18,059 nucleotides of DNA. Source: UBA4416 sp046594225. Lineage in GTDB: Bacteria; Bacteroidota; Bacteroidia; B-17B0; Aurantibacillaceae. A program made the translations under genes and the position numbers. Under the pieces are notes generated by a model, which saw only the letters and a program-made list of their open reading frames with translations, ran no database searches and was not told the DNA's origin. The stretch is taken from contig JBKJPW010000099.1 of NCBI GenBank assembly GCA_046594225.1, positions 1 to 18,059 of the forward strand, read 5' to 3'. Position 1 is the first letter of the stretch. Each line of letters opens with the position of its first letter. Of this stretch, positions 1 through 6,144 are shown piece after piece.

Positions 1-1
1 T

Positions 2-262
2 AACACTATTAAAGTACCAACATCTGGTAATGCTTATATTACTAAAGGAGGTATAGGATACGGAAGTGTTTTTGTGGATGACGGAAAAAAAGTAATATGG
101 GTTTGTAATTTAAATACCACTTTACAAAACGAAATTATTTATCTTCAACCCGGGAATTATAAATTAGAATTTAGGTACGAGAATGCAAAACAAACTACTA
201 ATACGCTTGAAAGAAAATTTACAATAACATCGGCAGTAACCACTAACATAAAATTGAATTAA
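2..262 (+). CDS. 3' end of a probable VWA-domain protein (C-terminal domain only)
   Basis: The frame is open from the window edge to a TAA at 260-262, so this is the last 86 residues of a gene that begins upstream. A GTG at 74 could be read as a start, but the reading frame continues in protein-like sequence before it (GGIGYGSVFVDDGKKVIWV), so it is internal. The pattern GYGSVFV, then W-V-C-NLN, then LQPGNYKLEFR, then FTITSA and a final LN resembles, from memory, the C-terminal beta domain of Bacteroidota VWA (Ca-activated chloride channel-like) proteins. The VWA domain itself lies outside the window, so the family call is an inference. The next gene starts 7 bases after the stop, which suggests an operon. 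Confidence 0.5.
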   Translation, partial: NTIKVPTSGNAYITKGGIGYGSVFVDDGKKVIWVCNLNTTLQNEIIYLQPGNYKLEFRYENAKQTTNTLERKFTITSAVTTNIKLN

Positions 263-269
263 CAACAAT

Positions 270-668
270 ATGAAAAAAATAATACTTTCAATATTGATTA
301 CTATTTCTACAATTGGATTTTCTCAGTCCAACACAACTGCAGAAGAAGATATAACATACACTGTTGTTGAACAAATGCCACAATTTCCAGGAGGTGAATC
401 AGAGAAAATCAAATTTGTTCAAAAAAACATTAAATATCCTGAATCTGCAAAGAAAAATAAACTCGAAGGAAAATGTTTTTTAAAATTTGCTGTAATGAAA
501 GATGGGAGTATTAAAGATATTACAATTTTAAAAGGCGTTCCAGGTTGTCCTGAATGTGATGAAGAAGCTATGAGAGTAATCTCTATTATGCCGAAATGGA
601 TTCCTGGCAAACAAAATGGTAATTTAGTAAATGTATTTGCATTGCTACCCATTAAATTCACACTTTAA
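270..668 (+). CDS. Secreted TonB C-terminal-domain protein
   Basis: A 132-residue protein with an N-terminal signal peptide (MKKIILSILITISTIGFSQ) followed directly by a TonB C-terminal fold. Visible family landmarks are VEQMPQFPGG (33-42), a KYPESAKKN segment (55-63), the GKCFLKFAVMKDGSIKD strand pair (67-83), and DEEAMRVISIMPKWIPGKQNG near the end. It lacks the membrane anchor plus proline-rich spacer of a classical energising TonB. It is therefore better seen as a periplasmic or envelope-attached single-domain member, common in Bacteroidota, than as the ExbB/ExbD partner. A CPEC pair (93-96) could form a disulfide. It sits between the upstream gene (7-base gap) and the transketolase subunit (18-base gap to ATG 687), so all three are probably co-transcribed. 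The partner is unknown. Confidence 0.8.
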   Translation: MKKIILSILITISTIGFSQSNTTAEEDITYTVVEQMPQFPGGESEKIKFVQKNIKYPESAKKNKLEGKCFLKFAVMKDGSIKDITILKGVPGCPECDEEAMRVISIMPKWIPGKQNGNLVNVFALLPIKFTL

Positions 669-686
669 TAATTGAAAAAATACACT

Positions 687-1640
687 ATGAAAAAATATAC
701 TTACACAGAAAAAAAAGACACCCGTTCTGGATTTGGAGCAGGTTTACAACACTTAGGACAAACTAATCCTAATGTAGTTGCATTATGTGCCGATTTAATT
801 GGCTCATTAAAAATGGATGCTTTTAAAGCAGAAAACCCTGAACGTTTTTTTCAAGTAGGAATTGCCGAAGCTAACATGATAGGCATTGCTGCTGGGTTAA
901 CTATTGGTGGTAAAATTCCTTTTACAGGAACGTTTGCAAACTTTAGTACTGGTCGCGTATATGATCAAATCCGTCAAAGTGTTGCTTACTCTGGTAAAAA
1001 TGTAAAAATTTGTGCTTCACATGCTGGTTTAACATTAGGCGAAGATGGCGCTACTCATCAAATATTAGAAGATATTGGTTTAATGAAAATGTTACCGCAC
1101 ATGTGCGTGATTAATCCTTGCGATTATAATCAAACTAAAGCAGCTACTATTGCTATTGCTGATTACGAAGGCCCTGTGTATTTACGTTTTGGTCGTCCAA
1201 CGGTTCCAAACTTTACACCTGATAATCAAAAATTTGAAATTGGAAAAGCAGTCATGTTAAATGAAGGAACAGATGTAACTATTATTGCAACTGGACACAT
1301 GGTTTGGAAAGCTATTGAAGCAGGTGAGAAATTAGCAGAGCAAGGTATTTCAGCTGAAATTATAAATATTCATACGATTAAGCCTTTAGATAATGAAGCC
1401 ATTTTAAAATCAATAGCAAAAACTAAATGTGTGGTTACTGCCGAAGAACATCAGATGAATGGTGGTTTAGGAGATAGCGTAGCTCAATTATTATCTCGTC
1501 ATACTCCCACTCCACAAGAGTTTGTTGCTGTTAATGATAGCTTTGGGGAAAGCGGAACACCAGATCAGTTAATGACAAAATATGGTTTAGATACAGTTAA
1601 TATTATTGATGCCGTAAATAAAGTAATGAAGAGAAAATAA
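687..1640 (+). CDS. Transketolase, C-terminal (pyrimidine-binding) subunit
   Basis: A 317-residue protein carrying the PYR and C-terminal domains of transketolase. It lacks the N-terminal TPP/PP domain, so it should act only in complex with a separate N-terminal subunit. That complex transfers two-carbon units in the non-oxidative pentose phosphate pathway in the cytoplasm. Landmarks are QVGIAEANM (56-64) with the expected catalytic Glu61, GTFANFSTGRVYDQIR (81-96), GEDGATHQ (118-125) and GPVYLRFGR further on. A TTG at 672 would add five residues (MKKYT), but they near-duplicate the real start MKKYTYTEK, so ATG 687 is preferred. Split transketolases are usual in Bacteroidota, normally with the two halves adjacent. 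Here the gene just upstream is the TonB-domain gene, so the N-half must lie elsewhere. A hairpin terminator follows. Confidence 0.92.
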   Translation: MKKYTYTEKKDTRSGFGAGLQHLGQTNPNVVALCADLIGSLKMDAFKAENPERFFQVGIAEANMIGIAAGLTIGGKIPFTGTFANFSTGRVYDQIRQSVAYSGKNVKICASHAGLTLGEDGATHQILEDIGLMKMLPHMCVINPCDYNQTKAATIAIADYEGPVYLRFGRPTVPNFTPDNQKFEIGKAVMLNEGTDVTIIATGHMVWKAIEAGEKLAEQGISAEIINIHTIKPLDNEAILKSIAKTKCVVTAEEHQMNGGLGDSVAQLLSRHTPTPQEFVAVNDSFGESGTPDQLMTKYGLDTVNIIDAVNKVMKRK

Positions 1641-1658
1641 TTTCTAACTACAAAAAAT

Positions 1659-1695
1659 AAAAAGCGGCTATCGAAAATTTGATAGCCGCTTTTTT
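1659..1695. terminator. Bidirectional intrinsic terminator
   Basis: Perfect 14-bp arms, AAAAAGCGGCTATC at 1659-1672 and its reverse complement at 1681-1694, surround an 8-base loop. There is a T-run on the right and an A-run on the left, so it can end transcription from both sides. It lies between the convergent transketolase gene (+) and the T9SS surface-protein gene (-), as expected for a shared terminator. Confidence 0.92.
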
Positions 1696-1712
1696 ACTTA
1701 AATAAATTGAGA

Positions 1713-2729
1713 TTATTTTACAATCATGCGTTTACTTAAAATGCTTGATTTAGTAGACGCCGATATCATATAAATACCAAGAGCTAATTTGTTTTCAAGA
1801 TTGATTGATTGAGTTATATTACTTGATTCACTAACTTTTAACGTCTTTGTATAAGCTTCGTTACCCATAACATCATAAACAACAATTGAAACAGCGTCAC
1901 CGTTTTCTATTCCCTCTAATGAAATATCAAAAGCATGACCATCATTTGGATTTGGAAAAACAGAAAAAGAAAAATCTCCAACTTTGTTATAATCAACAGC
2001 TATAATTCGAGAATAACTAGATTCAGTACTAAAATCAACTTGTTTTAAACGATAGTAGCTAACTCCATTTTTAGGATTTAAATCTTCCATTTCATAATTC
2101 AAAGCTTGCAAACTATTTCCATCTAATGATTTCGAATCAATTTGACTAATTTTTTCAAACGTTATACCATCTAAACTTCTTTGTATCTCAAAATAATCAT
2201 TGCTGCTTTCAGTTGCTGTTTGCCATTGCAACTTTATTGATTTATTTTCAAGTACTCCATTAAAGTAAGTCAATTCTATTGGCAATCCACCAGAAGTAGC
2301 AATTGCAGGACCAGTTATAGGGCCATCACCCGCTTTCCAAACATCAACTGTGCCAATGGTAATTAAATTTGAACTACCGCCCCCGCCACCTGGCTGAACA
2401 CTGCCCCCAGAAGCCACAAGAACTACAGATGAAGAAGGTAATGTTAATTTTTTACCAGCTTGAAATTGTAAAACTCCTGAAATGGAAACGACCATGGTTT
2501 GAGTTGAACAACCTGCACCAATACTATAATCTAACATTGTTGTTATTGTAACAGTATAGCCTGAAGGTATAGTAATGTTATCAGTACATAAAGGCACGCG
2601 ACCACACGACCAAACTGCTGGATTTTCCCAATTACCAGTACCTATAGCTGTACATAGCGCCGAATATCCTTTTAAAGAAGATACTATCAGAAAAAAGATA
2701 GTTAAGTTTTGTAAAAATAATTTTCTCAT
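1713..2729 (-). CDS. T9SS type A sorting-domain surface protein
   Basis: A 338-residue secreted protein. It has an N-terminal signal peptide (about residues 1-23, ending near GYSA). Next comes a beta-rich domain beginning GNWENPAVWSCG with IPSGYTVTI (33-62), resembling the G8-like or beta-helix-type starts of many Bacteroidota surface proteins. A Gly-rich linker (113-118) follows. Then comes a fibronectin-like stretch typical of T9SS cargo: LPIELTYFNG, LQWQTATE, YFEIQRS and SYYRLKQVD (149-232). The C-terminus is a type A sorting domain starting VFPNP (257-261), with VVYDVMGNE and a final ALGIYMISAS...RMIVK. This predicts export by SPI, then T9SS secretion and surface anchoring after cleavage of the C-terminal domain. 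No enzymatic motif is visible. It has its own candidate promoter and shares the terminator at 1659-1695. Confidence 0.88.
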   Translation of the reverse strand: MRKLFLQNLTIFFLIVSSLKGYSALCTAIGTGNWENPAVWSCGRVPLCTDNITIPSGYTVTITTMLDYSIGAGCSTQTMVVSISGVLQFQAGKKLTLPSSSVVLVASGGSVQPGGGGGSSNLITIGTVDVWKAGDGPITGPAIATSGGLPIELTYFNGVLENKSIKLQWQTATESSNDYFEIQRSLDGITFEKISQIDSKSLDGNSLQALNYEMEDLNPKNGVSYYRLKQVDFSTESSYSRIIAVDYNKVGDFSFSVFPNPNDGHAFDISLEGIENGDAVSIVVYDVMGNEAYTKTLKVSESSNITQSINLENKLALGIYMISASTKSSILSKRMIVK

Positions 2730-2759
2730 AGGCCCAATGGTTTAGTTTTAAACTTATTA

Positions 2760-2789
2760 CAAATTTATAAATAAATCTTACATAAGCAA
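2760..2789 (-). promoter_or_regulatory. Bacteroidota-type promoter for the T9SS surface-protein gene
   Basis: On the minus strand a TAAATTTG box (2767 down to 2760) matches the TAnnTTTG -7 consensus exactly. It is preceded, with a 19-base spacer, by CTTG (2790 down to 2787), which matches the TTG core of the -33 element. It lies 31 bases upstream of the ATG at 2729. Spacing and sequence agree with the known Bacteroidota sigma-ABfr promoter. AT-rich DNA makes chance matches possible. Confidence 0.5.
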
Positions 2790-2914
2790 GTTTTAAAACA
2801 AAACTTAAGTAAAATGATTTTTAACAAAAAAAACCTCGAATAATCTAGATAAATTAACCTAAAGTGTTTAGTGAAAAAGATTTTTGAAAAGAAATTACAA
2901 ATTAAAAAAATGCT

Positions 2915-3388
2915 TTACGCGTGGTGGTATTTTTCATTTTTTAAAATAGAGAAGCCTCTATACAGCTGTTCGCAAAAAAACAAGCGAATCATCTGATGAG
3001 AAAAGGTCATATTTGATAAAGAAAGTACATAAGAACTCTTATCTAGGACGGATTTATCAATCCCAAAAGGTCCTCCAATTACGAAAACAAGTCGTTTACA
3101 ACCCGAAACCATACGTTTATTTAAAAAATCAGCAAATTGAATAGAAGTAAATTGCTTTCCGTGTTCATCCATACAAACTAAAAAATCAGATGGCTCTAGT
3201 AGCTTTAGAATTTCTAGTGCTTCGGCCTTTTTTTGCTCATCAAAGGGCTTTTGTCGAATAATTTTAGGCATTGATATTGTTTCAGTACTTAAAGACACAT
3301 AGTTTTTCAGTCTATCCGTATATACTTTAACCCCTTCCGCGAGGTAAGAATCAGTTGTCTTTTCTATTTGTATAAGCAAAATCTTCAT
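2915..3388 (-). CDS. rlmH: 23S rRNA (pseudouridine1915-N3)-methyltransferase RlmH
   Basis: A 157-residue protein of the usual RlmH length and organisation. This SPOUT-class, SAM-dependent enzyme methylates N3 of pseudouridine 1915 in helix 69 of 23S rRNA, acting on assembled 70S ribosomes. Sequence support includes the N-terminal MKILLIQIEKT strand, a DFLVCMDEHGKQFTS segment (68-82), and the SAM-knot motif FVIGGPFG (102-109). The C-terminal signature is LSLSNMTFSHQMIR (122-135) followed by EQLYRGFSILKNEKYHH (140-156), corresponding to the E. coli region with SHQ, EQLYRA and YHR. It is divergent from the DUF4783/nadC pair, with about 70 bases between the two starts, and is followed on its own strand by the T9SS protein gene. 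No terminator is visible after it. Confidence 0.96.
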   Translation of the reverse strand: MKILLIQIEKTTDSYLAEGVKVYTDRLKNYVSLSTETISMPKIIRQKPFDEQKKAEALEILKLLEPSDFLVCMDEHGKQFTSIQFADFLNKRMVSGCKRLVFVIGGPFGIDKSVLDKSSYVLSLSNMTFSHQMIRLFFCEQLYRGFSILKNEKYHHA

Positions 3389-3458
3389 TATTTCAGCAAA
3401 TATTCAATAAGTTTAGGCACAATAGTTGTTACTTTGTTGTCGTAAATCTACAATATTA

Positions 3459-3833
3459 ATGAAAGCCCTAGTTATATTATTTATTAGTTTGTTCAGTTTT
3501 TCTTTTAGCTTAAGAGATATTACCGATGATGTGGCAAATGCCTTAAAGCAAGGTAGTGCTTCTGAATTGGTTAAGCATTTTGCAGAAAAAGTATCTATTA
3601 AAGTATTAAATCAGGAAGACTTGCTAAGTAAATCACAAGCTCAAGCCTTAATTGAGGATTTTTTCAATAAACATAAAGTAAAATCTTACCAAACCTCTCA
3701 TACTAGCATTGTTAATGGTGACCAACAATTCATAACAGGCGCATTAGATACCAATACTGGTAAATATAGAATTTCCATATTAGTGAGAGGAAGTGTAATT
3801 TCGCAGTTCAGAATAGAACACGATAATGGCTAA
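3459..3833 (+). CDS. DUF4783-family small secreted/periplasmic protein
   Basis: A 124-residue protein starting at ATG 3459 (MKALVILFISLFSFSFS). The frame is open back to 3426, but the added residues (MLLCCRKSTIL) would precede a clean signal peptide, so they are discarded. After the signal sequence comes a compact alpha/beta domain: RDITDDVANALKQGSASELVKHF, a VLNQEDLLSKSQAQALIEDFF segment, and a final strand region ending in an RISILVRGSVISQFRIE run. This matches my recollection of DUF4783, an NTF2-like or cystatin-like family confined to Bacteroidota and usually next to nadC. Its function is unknown. A TTACTTTG box at 3429-3436 is a near-match to the -7 promoter consensus. Its stop overlaps the nadC start by 8 bases, implying coupled translation. 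Confidence 0.75.
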   Translation: MKALVILFISLFSFSFSLRDITDDVANALKQGSASELVKHFAEKVSIKVLNQEDLLSKSQAQALIEDFFNKHKVKSYQTSHTSIVNGDQQFITGALDTNTGKYRISILVRGSVISQFRIEHDNG

Positions 3834-4695
3834 TTACATTTTAGAACACAAAAAACATTTCAATTTTAAAACCTTTGTCAAAATTGCCTTACAAGAAGAT
3901 GTAGGCGACGGCGATCATTCAGCTTTAGCAACTATTCCTGCAAACAAAAAAGGCAAATGTCATTTATTGGTTAAAGAAGATGGCATTTTAGCTGGCGTAG
4001 AAGCTGCCAAAGAAATTTTTAAAATCATTGATCCTAAATTTAAAGTAACCACTTTTATTCATGACGGTGCCATCGTAAAAGTAGGAGATATTGCCTTTAT
4101 TGTAGAAGGTAGTTCTCAAAAATTATTGACTGCAGAACGCCTTGTTTTAAATGTAATGCAACGCATGAGTGGTATTGCTACTAAGACTAATTATTTACAA
4201 ACACTTTGCAAGGGTACAAAAACAAAGGTAATTGATACAAGAAAAACAACACCAGGCTTTCGTTTTTTTGAAAAATGGGCTGTAGTCATTGGTGGCGGTT
4301 CAAATCATCGCTTTGGATTATACGATATGATTATGCTAAAAGATAATCATATAGATTTTTCGGGAGGTATTATCGAAGCTCTTGATTCAACTCATGCTTA
4401 TCTCAAAAAAACAAAAAAGAAATTACCCATTGAAGTTGAAACACGAACTTTAAATGATGTAAAACTCATTTTAAATAAAGGCGGTTTTCAACGTATTATG
4501 TTAGATAATTACTCCATTGCTGATACAAAAAAAGCGGTTGCCTTAATTGGAAATAAATTTGAAATTGAAAGTTCGGGTGGTATTACCGAAAAAACAATTG
4601 CTGCTTATGCCAAATGCGGCGTTGATTTTATTTCGGTTGGTGCCTTAACACATCATGTAAAAAGTATGGATTTAAGTTTGAAAGCGATTAAATAA
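3826..4695 (+). CDS. nadC: Nicotinate-nucleotide pyrophosphorylase (carboxylating)
   Basis: A 289-residue quinolinate phosphoribosyltransferase, full length for the family. It converts quinolinate and PRPP to nicotinate mononucleotide, CO2 and pyrophosphate in de novo NAD synthesis. Motifs seen are ALQEDVGDGDHS (21-32), LTAERLVLNVMQRMSGIAT (101-119), DTRKTTPGFR (137-146), GGGSNHRFGLYD (156-167), KDNH (172-175), IEVET (202-206), MLDN (225-228), ESSGGI (248-253) and VGALTH (271-276). These include the Arg, Lys and His residues that bind quinolinate and PRPP in the family. It overlaps the DUF4783 gene by 8 bases. nadA and nadB are not in the window. Confidence 0.96.
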   Translation: MANYILEHKKHFNFKTFVKIALQEDVGDGDHSALATIPANKKGKCHLLVKEDGILAGVEAAKEIFKIIDPKFKVTTFIHDGAIVKVGDIAFIVEGSSQKLLTAERLVLNVMQRMSGIATKTNYLQTLCKGTKTKVIDTRKTTPGFRFFEKWAVVIGGGSNHRFGLYDMIMLKDNHIDFSGGIIEALDSTHAYLKKTKKKLPIEVETRTLNDVKLILNKGGFQRIMLDNYSIADTKKAVALIGNKFEIESSGGITEKTIAAYAKCGVDFISVGALTHHVKSMDLSLKAIK

Positions 4696-4710
4696 AAAAC
4701 GAGGTGATTT

Positions 4711-4748
4711 CGAGTCAACCGTCGGAGACTGAGGCTCTCGAAGTCTCC
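4711..4748. repeat. Dispersed palindromic repeat between convergent genes
   Basis: GC-rich stretch containing a hairpin with 7-bp arms GGAGACT (4724-4730) and AGTCTCC (4742-4748), enclosing a second GAG/CTC pairing. The 15-mer CTGAGGCTCTCGAAG at 4729-4743 recurs exactly, in reverse complement, at 15578-15592, and with one mismatch at 15615-15629. This supports a dispersed repeat family rather than a simple terminator. It has no T-run, yet it lies exactly between the convergent nadC and Cys-peptide genes and touches the latter's stop codon. Confidence 0.7.
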
Positions 4749-4864
4749 TACTTACAACCACAATTATTATCACCACATTTTTTTTTATGATAAGATCGAT
4801 AAGCTCTATATCCTAAATAAGATATAGCTCCAATCAATAATATAATGACACTAATTTCCTGCAT
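4748..4864 (-). CDS. FeoB-associated-type Cys-rich small membrane peptide
   Basis: A 38-residue open frame. It starts MQEISVIILLIGAISYLGY, a single N-terminal membrane helix, continues with a basic YRSYHKKK juxtamembrane segment, and ends with a CGDNNCGCK tail of three cysteines. This layout (short N-out helix, lysines, C-x4-C-x-C end) is that of the FeoB-associated Cys-rich membrane proteins found beside the ferrous iron transporter gene in many Bacteroidota. No feoB is visible here, so the iron link is only by resemblance. The three cysteines could bind a metal such as iron. Its ATG overlaps the stop of the GH16 gene as TAATG (positions 4866 to 4862), a classic arrangement for translational coupling, which strongly supports that it is expressed. 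Confidence 0.7.
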   Translation of the reverse strand: MQEISVIILLIGAISYLGYRAYRSYHKKKCGDNNCGCK

Positions 4865-6144
4865 TACTTTTGTTCTCCTATTTTTTCTGGGTTGATAACT
4901 GGGATATTATGAATGAGTGTTTGATTTAATACAGTAATCTTTACATCATAAGGTCCGGTTGGCAAAGCGCTTAAATCCATAATATAATACTCTGCATTTT
5001 CTAATGAAAATCCAGCTACTTTTTGAGATAAGCGATCGATCACGTCAACCTGAATTTTACCTAGTTTTTTTCCTGCAATAGATAAACTATATTTATTGTA
5101 AAATACTGGCAATAGAGTAATACTGCCTTCTTCTTCTTTTAAAATTTTATCATAAATAAAATTTACCTTTCTTTTAGGTACTGTTTGATATAAGTCGTTG
5201 TTAGTTATCGTACTAGGAGTATATTGAAACAATTTATAATTATCTTTGATATTGTATATTGTGTCTTCTTGGCTCCAAACCCTCACATAATCTAGTAATA
5301 CAGCATTTGGAAATTTTGTTTTATCGTCAGGTCCAGGATTAAACGCTTCTTTATCTTTTGCGACTGCACTATTAATGATTAAGTTTTGTGCAGTTTTAAA
5401 TTCCCCTTCAAAATAACCAATTGGCTGTCCGTTTAAAAAAAACTTCACATAATTCGGTTGCCACTCTCCTGAAATAATATTCCAACCACCAGCTAAACTT
5501 TCATTAGTTTTTACCCATGCTCCCCAACTTTTTTTAGCTCCTAAACCTAAGAACCCACCTTTAAAATCTTCGCAGCCTTTGGGACAATGAACATCCAAAT
5601 GAATTTGATTATCACGCTCACCCTTTCCTTCGTAAAAATCTATTTCTTCATTAGGACTGCCGCCATATAGCCAAAATGCTGGCCAAACGCCTTTTTCAGC
5701 ATTAGCTTTAAAACGCATTTCAAAATAGCCATATTTAAATTGCCTTAAAGAACAAAATGCACCTCCAGAATAGTTATAAGTATATTCTCCTTTATCATTA
5801 GGGAATTTATTTTTCTTTTTAAGGAACTCTACATCTAAATTTTCGCCAATTATGGTTTCTGGAACGGATGGTTTTTTAGTTACAAGCGATACAGCACCGT
5901 TATTAAACTCTACATTCTCCTGTTTATATAGTAAATCTAAATTGTAAACATAATTGCCCCAAGGAAAACCAAACTTCCAAAGATCTGTATTTAAAGCATC
6001 ATCGTTAAATTCATCACTTACTTGCAAAAACCACTTTTTAGAAGTAGTATTTTTAACTTGCCACATCACCTGCGAATAAATGACTTCGCTATATAAAATG
6101 GTAACTATTATAAAAAAACTGCTCCTGATTTTATTTGAATTCAT
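4864..6144 (-). CDS. Secreted glycoside hydrolase family 16-type protein
   Basis: A 426-residue protein with a signal peptide (about 1-25, ending VIYSQ) and a GH16 beta-jelly-roll domain (about 38-292). It begins SDEFNDDALNTDLWKF and includes YGYFEMRFKA (138-147), GVWPAFWLYGG (152-162), the catalytic E-x-D-x-x-E motif with Glu167, Asp169 and Glu172 in EEIDFYEG, and the closing LLDYVRVWSQ (283-292). The family cleaves beta-1,3 or beta-1,4 glucans and galactans by a retaining mechanism; the exact substrate cannot be read. After GH16 comes a roughly 130-residue C-terminal region. Its end (IQVDVIDRLSQKVAG, then IMDLSALPTGPYDVKI) resembles a T9SS sorting domain, but about 15 residues continue beyond it. 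The start overlaps the glycosyltransferase gene by 14 bases and the stop overlaps the Cys peptide by 1, so all three form one operon. Confidence 0.85.
   Translation of the reverse strand: MNSNKIRSSFFIIVTILYSEVIYSQVMWQVKNTTSKKWFLQVSDEFNDDALNTDLWKFGFPWGNYVYNLDLLYKQENVEFNNGAVSLVTKKPSVPETIIGENLDVEFLKKKNKFPNDKGEYTYNYSGGAFCSLRQFKYGYFEMRFKANAEKGVWPAFWLYGGSPNEEIDFYEGKGERDNQIHLDVHCPKGCEDFKGGFLGLGAKKSWGAWVKTNESLAGGWNIISGEWQPNYVKFFLNGQPIGYFEGEFKTAQNLIINSAVAKDKEAFNPGPDDKTKFPNAVLLDYVRVWSQEDTIYNIKDNYKLFQYTPSTITNNDLYQTVPKRKVNFIYDKILKEEEGSITLLPVFYNKYSLSIAGKKLGKIQVDVIDRLSQKVAGFSLENAEYYIMDLSALPTGPYDVKITVLNQTLIHNIPVINPEKIGEQK

Noticed and set aside
74..262. Separate 62-residue gene starting at GTG 74
   Set aside because: The frame is open with protein-like sequence back to the window edge, so GTG 74 is an internal Val codon.
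4776..4788. T-run as a terminator for nadC
   Set aside because: The T-run is the Lys codons of the minus-strand Cys peptide and no stem precedes it directly.
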